Shown: one piece after another, positions 17,558 to 22,813 of the stretch
Position numbering within the stretch: position 1 is the first letter of the stretch
Layout: each line of letters starts with the position of its first letter
Assembly: GCA_003427395.1 (NCBI GenBank)
Contig: BFEA01000024.1
Coordinates: 2,034,170-2,056,982, forward strand
DNA from: Chara braunii
Taxonomy: Eukaryota; Streptophyta; Charophyceae; Charales; Characeae
Length of the DNA: 22,813 nt
Direction of reading: 5' to 3'
The notes under the pieces: model-generated
What the model saw: only the letters and a program-made list of their open reading frames with translations
Databases searched by the model: none
Told to the model about the DNA's origin: nothing
Made by a program: the position numbers and the translations under genes

Positions 17558-18017
17558 GCACCCAACCACTTAACAAATAAAATTAAATATACGGTCCAGA
17601 TTTATCAGGAAGCAGTCGAGCGGTAACAGCAGATAGTTCCAGACCCCTGCAACTTTTGACTAGTCTGAAACAGATGCTTGCAGCAAGAATAAACAACTAC
17701 TCCATCTGCAACAGTCTGTTAGCTGTTAGCAGTCCGTCACAGCTAAGTAATCACAAATAAAAATAAAATCATTTGCTGAAATCCATTCTGAATGGAAACA
17801 TTACAATATTGAACAATCGAGCATTTACTGGAATCTTCCCTCCCCCTAGTGGTCACTTTGCGTCGGCATCCTGTAGCTCTGGTTCAACGGCGTGTCTAAA
17901 GGTGTGCAATCGGCCCACCCATGTGCCCCAAGTCAGTACAAGACCGCCCAGCCCCGTCCATACTATTTTTCTACTTGTGTACAGCACGAGTCGTATATCC
18001 CCGCCGGAGTCTCTTCA
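17556..18017 (-). repeat. LTR of the minus-strand chromovirus relative
   Basis: The reverse complement starts TGAAGAGACTCC at 18017 and aligns along its length with the 5' LTR at 2938-3434. Matching blocks include GGGTGGGCCG.TTGCACACCTT.AGACAC and AGATTCCA with a following TTCCATT/TATCCATT. Length is about 462 bp versus about 497 bp. It lies inside the leader of element X, so this element inserted into X. Confidence 0.65.
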
Positions 18018-18459
18018 TGGACGGTCCAGTACTCGTCCCTCCCTCATAGGGCTGGCCTGGCCAACATGACCTCTACAGTGGAGCAAGCAGACCAAAGGAC
18101 AAGCGGCCAAGCATGCGTGTACTAGTCCCAGCAGGTTGGAAAGGTGACCATGACCCGAGTGCTTCGTCCAGGGCCCTTCAGAGGCAACACCCGCTCCCAC
18201 CAGCTTGCTCCCCAAGAAGAGTGTCGACTCTCAAGGTTAAGCGCTCACAACACCTCACAATGAGAGGACTCTCAAGGCAAGACTCGCTCACGGTAAGAAG
18301 CAACGAAGAGGGTAGATAAGGTAAGGAGCAATGTACCTCATAACGCTGCCCCCAACTACAGATTTCTTGGTCCACAGTTTCAATGTGCTGAGACGGGCGT
18401 GGTCCTATATAAACCTACTAGTTTATCGAGAACATTATCGAACGATGATTCGTGGCGGA

Positions 18460-18493
18460 GAGCCGTATGATGGGAAACTATCACGTGCGGTTC
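18460..18493 (+). ncRNA. Group II intron domain V
   Basis: GAGCCGTATGAT...TATCACGTGCGGTTC folds as the typical 34-nt domain V: GAGCCG pairs with CGGTTC, with an internal bulge and an upper GAT/ATC stem closed by a GGGAAAC-type loop. The catalytic AGC triad lies at 18461-18463. All hallmark positions are retained. Confidence 0.88.
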
Positions 18494-18496
18494 GGA

Positions 18497-18522
18497 GGGC
18501 GGGAAAACACAACTCCCGACCC
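18497..18522 (+). ncRNA. Group II intron domain VI with bulged branch-point A
   Basis: 18497-18504 (GGGCGGGA) pairs with 18514-18522 (TCCCGACCC), eight base pairs with a single unpaired A at 18519. The intron ends ...CCCCTAT at 18526, so the bulged A is followed by 7 nt to the splice site, the known branch-point spacing, and the end follows the AY rule. Confidence 0.85.
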
Positions 18523-18526
18523 CTAT

Positions 18527-18567
18527 CTATGATAAGTATTGGAGTTCTTGGATTTATTGTGTGGGCT
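18527..18567 (+). pseudogene. cox1: cox1 exon fragment, 41 nt
   Basis: After the last two bases of an Ala codon, this encodes MISIGVLGFIVWA, a well-conserved stretch of cytochrome c oxidase subunit 1 that normally continues HHM. It is phase 1 at its left border (G|CT) and phase 0 at the right. The conserved His codon is replaced by intron sequence (CAAGATGGG). Normal function: the heme-copper core subunit of mitochondrial complex IV. Confidence 0.88.
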
Positions 18568-18655
18568 CAAGATGGGTCCCTCTCATGGCAACATGAGAGT
18601 TCAATCACTTCGCTATATGCTGGAAACGCCTTAGAGTTGGAAGTTTACCAGTAAC
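18568..18655 (+). ncRNA. 5' part of a group I intron
   Basis: The exon ends in U, as group I introns require, and its last five bases GGGCU (18563-18567) pair with GGUCC at 18575-18579, forming P1 with the diagnostic U-G wobble at the splice site. Downstream ACTTCGCTATATGCTGGAAAC resembles the P3/P4 region of mitochondrial cox1 group I introns. The rest of the intron is missing. Confidence 0.75.
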
Positions 18656-18907
18656 CTGTCGTGCATTTATGATGACCGGTCCAGGCCTCGACACAACCCA
18701 CAGTACAATGCAGTTCCATCTCGGCTTAAATGTCATGTCAACAAGCTCTGATCATCCAGCGTGACCCCCTATGTCACCACATGCCTTCCATGCGCGCCCT
18801 CTGGACTCAGGGCCGCCTATAAACCAACGCACAAGCGTTATCACTGCCCCATCTTTATCCAGCGAAGCACCAAACAGCTATCCTGAAGGAGCCAGCAGAG
18901 AGGTTCG

Positions 18908-18924
18908 AACCAGCTCCGATACCA
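18908..18924 (-). promoter_or_regulatory. Primer-binding site of element X, copy B
   Basis: Minus-strand TGGTATCGGAGCTGGTT, identical to 2901-2917, lies three bases from the LTR tip TTGCA. Its conservation, including the single change from the initiator-Met tRNA complement, suggests that it is the family sequence and not a mutation. Confidence 0.75.
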
Positions 18925-18927
18925 AAT

Positions 18928-20041
18928 TGCAAGGAAAATGAACGATAGCAAAATGGTAGAAATCCAGAGTGCAAAATCACAATGAAAGCCAGCAAGTCCA
19001 ACACTGTGCAGAAAGCAGAAATGCACTGATATTCCACCAACGGAGAACCAAAGCACTGAATCCGAATGTCAATGACAGCATAATCTCGCCACCACCAACA
19101 TATGTATCCAGAGTGCCGCCTCCTACTTGGCGCTCAGCGCCCAGACTACGATCACACAGCTACTTGCAGCCTAGCAATTAACAATGCATCCTGTTGACGT
19201 CAGCAGCAACAACAGAAGTACATGAAGATGTCGACCTTGTAGACCATCGCCAAGGCCACGTACGTGCCCTCACATCTTCCTCCCCATACACGAAGACCAC
19301 CACCACCTCCACTGGCTATCCAAGCCAAGCCCTGGCTATGGTGCTGCCCTCAGCAGCGCCCTGTCTTCTTCCTTGACGCCCGCGCGCGCCCGGCATCTGC
19401 TAGCGCACAGCAAGCAGCCCACGAGCACACGCTCCAGCAGCACTGCCGCTTTCACAAGCCAGTGCCCCAATGAGCCCACCAGTGGCGAGCTCTTTCCTTT
19501 ATGAAAAAAGTTATCTCCCCACTTGCTGTCTGGCTGGGCCTCATGTGTTTCAAGTAGCTTCCGATTGGGCCAAAGTGTCTGCGCCCAGGCCCACTCAGAC
19601 AGTGGCCTGTGACGGAATTGGTTAGGCCAGCCCAACCACCCAGGAGTAAACGTGAGGTTCTCCCTGCTTCGCCTGTGCTGCTGGAAGAGCCTAGAGGGCT
19701 CACAAATTATTTTTGATCCTCACTAGTATGGAGGATGTAACCAACTGGCGCGTGGCAACTGTGTGGCGCCCACCAAACTTTGCCAAAATTGATGAACTCA
19801 GGTCATTAATTCAGGGGCCCGCCTTCACTTAGGGTGGGCTCATGCTTGCTGAAACGGCCCCGCAGGGGCATATGCCGAGGAGCTAACTCGTAACAAAGCC
19901 TCGTCAAAGATCCATGCACACATAGTGCTTCCAACAGGCTCTGCTTGGGCCCCTCAGCCTGGCCTCATAGGCCTATAAACAGGTGTTGGCACATATTTGC
20001 ATGCCCGCCTTCACTTAAGGGGGGCACGCCCCTTTCCAACA
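18928..20041 (-). repeat. 5' LTR of element X, copy B
   Basis: On the minus strand it starts TGTTGGAAAGGGGC and ends TTCCTTGCA, about 1114 bp, next to the primer-binding site. It aligns with the plus-strand LTR at 11958-13069 through most of its length. Two copies of the GCCCGCC..GGCGGGC hairpin lie near its 5' end (20003-20025 and 19817-19839). The short open frames inside (for example His/Pro-rich ones near 19260-19470) are not supported as genes. Confidence 0.7.
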
Positions 20042-20290
20042 CTGCCGAGGTACTAAATCCTCGCACTTGTGTATGAAGACGAGAAAAACAAAACAAAAAA
20101 AAAGAACGATGTCTATCCTCCACTCAACGTCTCCATGTATGTAGACTGCAATATCGACCAGGATCACAAGATTTTCAATGAATAGGGACAGTTTGTACTT
20201 GCAGAGACATTTAGAATGTTCGGCAGTAGAGTATCCGGAAGCTACTTGTCATGATTCATTATCAGGACCAGCGTTGCATACCCCGACGGT
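20042..20290. other. No gene seen
   Basis: Flank of the X LTR with an A-rich patch at about 20084-20104. Nothing recognisable. Confidence 0.6.
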
Positions 20291-20715
20291 CAGCGCCCCT
20301 TGACTGGTCGGCACCTACCGGTTGGGAATATCCGCACCCCGCAAAGAAGAAAAAAAAAAAAAAATAAAAAAAATCGCTGGCAGTCCATAACCCCCAATAA
20401 CCCCACCAAAACCCCCATAGCACCCTCTACACCCCCATACACCCCCCAAACACCCCGAACCGTCCCCCCAACATCCCCATACCCCCCCTATAATCCCCCA
20501 TACCCCCCGCCTAATTCCCCCATAACCCCCCCAAATACCCAAAAGTTTCTCAGTGGATTTGCGCTGTACTCAGCAAGCGCAGTACAGCCCCCAACTCAGA
20601 TTTGAAAAAAAATCAGTGGATGGCTGTTTTCTGACTGGTCAGCAGACCACCGACTGGTCGACCCTACTGGTCGGCTGCTATATGGTCAACGGTCGGGGTC
20701 AACGGTCCGCAGGTA
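20291..20715. repeat. Dispersed GACTGGTC repeats around the C-rich tract
   Basis: ACTGGTC occurs near 20302, 20635, 20651 and 20668 with near matches GGTCAACGGTC at 20693-20714. They flank, rather than fill, the C-rich tract. A stem-loop lies at 20563-20588 (GCTGTACT pairs with AGTACAGC, 10-nt loop). Together they suggest a degenerate minisatellite; no function can be read. Confidence 0.5.
20391..20538 (-). repeat. C-rich tract, G-quadruplex potential on the minus strand
   Basis: About 20 runs of four or more C, separated by short A/T-containing spacers such as ATA, AAATA and AACA (CCCCCATA-like units). The minus strand therefore has many closely spaced runs of at least four G, able to form G-quadruplexes. 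It is not the plant telomere repeat (CCCTAAA), and unit length is irregular. Confidence 0.75.
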
Positions 20716-20850
20716 TCCAACCCTGATCAGGACTGTATCAGACCTCAATAATGGCGTACGTGCATTAGAGACAAAGATAGAGGCGGCAATGGGCACTTCG
20801 TCATGGAGTAGCCATTCCACATCTTTCTCTTGCTCTGACACGCCATCCTA

Positions 20851-20942
20851 TTTCAGGTCTGATTCAGCCATGACGAGGGTGGGACATGTATCCATTTCTG
20901 CAAGCACAAGGCACCCTCGTCATGAGCTTATTGGACCTGAAA
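20851..20942. repeat. Symmetrical 92-bp foldback
   Basis: TTTCAGGTC (20851-20859) pairs with GACCTGAAA (20934-20942). CATGACGAGGGTG (20869-20881) pairs with CACCCTCGTCATG (20912-20924). The two perfect stems are separated by 9 nt on each side, with a 30-nt loop. It fits a small foldback or MITE-like element or a structured RNA; no target-site duplication is clear. Confidence 0.75.
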
Positions 20943-21807
20943 GACAATAGAAATATTTGGACTGTTGGACTCTAGCGGGACAACACACACACACACAGGT
21001 TCTGTTTTTTCTTTGGGGGGAGCGGGCACTGTCATGCGCGGCCCCAATTTTTTTTCGTTCATTGCTGCTGCTATTTTTCCGAGGGTAGGGACAGGATGTG
21101 GCACCCCCACCCCTCCCAATTTTCTTCACAAACCCCCATTTTCAGGGGTGCGGTGCAAATGATGCGCGCGCATGCATGCACTTGCACTGTGCGCATTGCG
21201 ATGCGCCGCAGCTATGGTTTGTGTTCTTTGACAGTGATCAACAATATTTTTGGCCACTAGAGTTCAGAAGAAAAGGATGGGCATCCGGCACACATAAGAG
21301 AGATTGAATCACATACATTCAAGTAATGCTCCAAGGCCTTCTAGGACCTTCGGATTGGCTCCAACTACCAGTCTGGCCACTTGCAAAGCTCTTTGCAGCA
21401 ACGCTTTGACCTCCCTTTCCACCAGATTACCTATATGTCCCCCCTGAGAAGAACAACGGACAAGCATGGAAAGAAGCACACAACCACACAACCACACAAC
21501 AGAACCCGGTCAGGGACCAGAGTGATGGCAAGAGTGCACAGCGATGGAATCATTTCTCTGAATTTTTCAATACTCTTTACTAAAGAGTAAGGCGGGTCTC
21601 GCGTAACGCCCCCGCGAGCCCAGACTTACAGTGTTAAGAAAGAGTTTGGGACACGGGGGTGCGGCCCAGTAGAAACCGGCAGTGGCGGCATGGCCTTTTT
21701 TTTTCACATTCATGCACTGCTGCCAGCACTCGTGTTCAAATACAAGTGCATAGCAGCCCGGTCGGGCGTGTTCGTTGGGCCTTGGCTCCAGCACTCGAGA
21801 AGTGAGG
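20943..21807. other. No gene seen
   Basis: Contains an AC run near 20984-20996, a short CACAACCA minisatellite at about 21477-21500 and a T run near 21694-21703. No open frame shows a known family, and I see no RNA gene. Confidence 0.6.
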
Positions 21808-22312
21808 CAGTGTATATTTCCATGTTCTAGAGGTAGATTCATTTGATTTTGCTCTCCTATTGATGGATGTTTTTGGCCGTGGGTTTATGGACTGAATGTA
21901 CAAGTGTGACAGTGTATATTTCCATGTTCTAGCAGAAGATTCATTCAATTTTGCTCATCCTATCGATGGAAGTAGTGTGAGGCCAGCCGCGAGCGACACT
22001 GGAGACTTACGTGTTCTCTCTCCCTCTCTCTGTGCCTCTCTCTCTCTCACTCTCTCTCACACACAAAAAAAAAAGAAAAAAAGAAAAAAAGAAAAAAAGT
22101 GGCAGTGTATGTATCCATGTTCTAGCTAGCGGACGATTCATTCCAATTTTGCTCATCCTATCGATGGAAGTAGCCTCTCTATCTCTCTGCGCGCATGGCT
22201 GGAAAGCAGTGTATATATTTCCATATTCTAGTGGAAGATTCATTCCGATTTTGCTCATCCTGGAAGTAGCCTCTCTCTATCTCTCTGTGTGCATGGCTGG
22301 AAAACTCTCTCC

Positions 22313-22364
<52 letters not shown>

Positions 22365-22498
22365 CAGTAGTGTATATTTCCATTTTCTAGCGGAAGATTC
22401 ATTCTATTTTGCTAATCCTATCGATGGAAGCAGCATGAGGCCAGCTGCAGGGTTGGAGACTTACCTCTTGGCCAGTGCGTTGCTCATCCTATCGATGG

Positions 22499-22553
<55 letters not shown>

Positions 22554-22560
22554 ACCGCGC

Positions 22561-22609
<49 letters not shown>

Positions 22610-22719
22610 AACAAGTGTGGCAGTGTATATTTCCATGTTCTAGCCGTAGATTCATTTGATTTTGCTCATCCTATCGATGGAAGTACCATGAGGCCAGCCC
22701 TGAGGTTGGAGACTTACCT

Positions 22720-22798
<79 letters not shown>

Positions 22799-22813
22799 TG
22801 GCAGTGTATATTT
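21808..22813. repeat. Seven-copy tandem array with TC/AC microsatellites
   Basis: A unit starting CAGTGTATATTTCCATGTTCTAG, with AGATTCATT, TTTTGCTCATCCTATCGATGGAAGTA and, in several copies, TGAGGCCAGC and GAGACTTAC, begins near 21808, 21910, 22103, 22206, 22367, 22621 and 22802. Spacings of 102-254 bp vary because TC and AC (or A-rich) microsatellites of different length end most units. The last unit is cut by the window end. The open frames here are only dinucleotide translations. Confidence 0.85.

Larger units (their letters stand above)
18375..18658 (+). other. Nuclear mitochondrial DNA insertion (cox1 with intron ends)
   Basis: A fragment of mitochondrial cox1 with the 3' end of a group II intron, a 41-nt exon and the 5' end of a group I intron, inserted into element X. 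The boundaries are set by where alignment with X copy A fails and resumes, so each is uncertain by about 15-20 bases. Because intron sequence is present, it came from mitochondrial DNA or unspliced RNA rather than spliced mRNA. It is not a working gene: no other cox1 exon is here. Confidence 0.85.
18018..18907 (-). mobile_element. Leader/internal region of LTR element X, copy B
   Basis: Homologous to 2246-2905 in the same order and orientation (GCATGCGTGTACTAG, CAGGGCCCTTCAGAGGCA, GGTAAGAAG, GAGGGTAGATAAGG). The alignment breaks at about 18375, just after GCCCCCAACTACAGATTTCTTGG, and resumes at about 18660 with GTGCATTTATGATGACCGG. The interval between is mitochondrial. Its left end is cut by the minus-strand chromovirus LTR. 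Confidence 0.7.

Noticed and set aside
18331-18654. A 107-codon frame containing MISIGVLGFIVWA as a nuclear gene
   Set aside because: It reads through group II intron, a 41-nt cox1 exon and group I intron; it is an accident of a mitochondrial insertion.
20391-20538. Interstitial telomere repeat
   Set aside because: Units are irregular CCCCCATA-like and do not match CCCTAAA or CCCTAAAA arrays.
21808-22813. CRISPR array
   Set aside because: The repeats are too long and variable, spacers are microsatellites rather than unique sequence, and the context is eukaryotic.

Overview
This window looks like repeat-rich, non-coding nuclear DNA from a plant or charophyte-type green lineage. No intact host gene is visible. 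It is made of nested, decayed retroelements, simple repeats and one inserted piece of mitochondrial DNA. The plant or algal reading rests on three things: a chromovirus (Ty3/gypsy with a chromodomain), two primer-binding sites resembling the initiator-Met tRNA type of plant LTR elements, and a mitochondrial cox1 fragment flanked by a group II and a group I intron, as in charophytes and bryophytes. The species is not determinable here; a Characeae-like alga is my best guess, held weakly. Five N bases (2454, 2456, 2457, 2536, 10431) and an embedded Nextera junction adapter show that this is draft assembly.

Layout. 1-1240: TA, TG and A-run simple repeats, an 83-bp tandem duplication and a 32-bp-arm inverted repeat. 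1537-1985: four diverged units of a 114-123 bp AT-rich tandem repeat. 2246-2935: minus-strand leader, primer-binding site and LTR tip of an LTR element that I call X. 2938-9050: plus-strand Ty3/gypsy chromovirus (LTR, gag, protease, RT/RNase H, integrase, chromodomain, start of a truncated 3' LTR), carrying several frameshifts and amber stops. 9034-11008: an RT gene most like Penelope-like elements, broken by a frameshift and an amber stop, with an assembly artefact near its 3' end. 11018-11624: tandemly duplicated ORF segment of unknown family. 11938-13069: polypurine tract plus a 1.1-kb plus-strand LTR of element X. 13070-15040: little recognisable.

15040-16061: an 82-bp tandem duplication, a minus-strand tRNA-derived SINE head and a decayed ORF. 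16580-18017: minus-strand remnant (gag, leader, LTR) of a relative of the 2938-9050 chromovirus. 18018-20041: a second minus-strand copy of element X (leader, primer-binding site, 1.1-kb LTR), interrupted at about 18375-18658 by a nuclear insertion of mitochondrial DNA. 20290-20942: GACTGGTC repeats, a C-rich tract with G-quadruplex potential on the minus strand, and a symmetrical foldback. 21808-22813: a seven-copy tandem array with expanded TC/AC microsatellites, running off the window end.

The genes do not form a pathway; they are successive insertions. The most informative observations are the mitochondrial fragment with recognisable splice-site RNA structures on both sides of a 41-nt exon, the exact transposase mosaic-end junction that proves a 149-bp assembly error, the amber-only in-frame stops of both elements, and the pairing of the two X copies, which fixes X's LTR length at about 1.11 kb.
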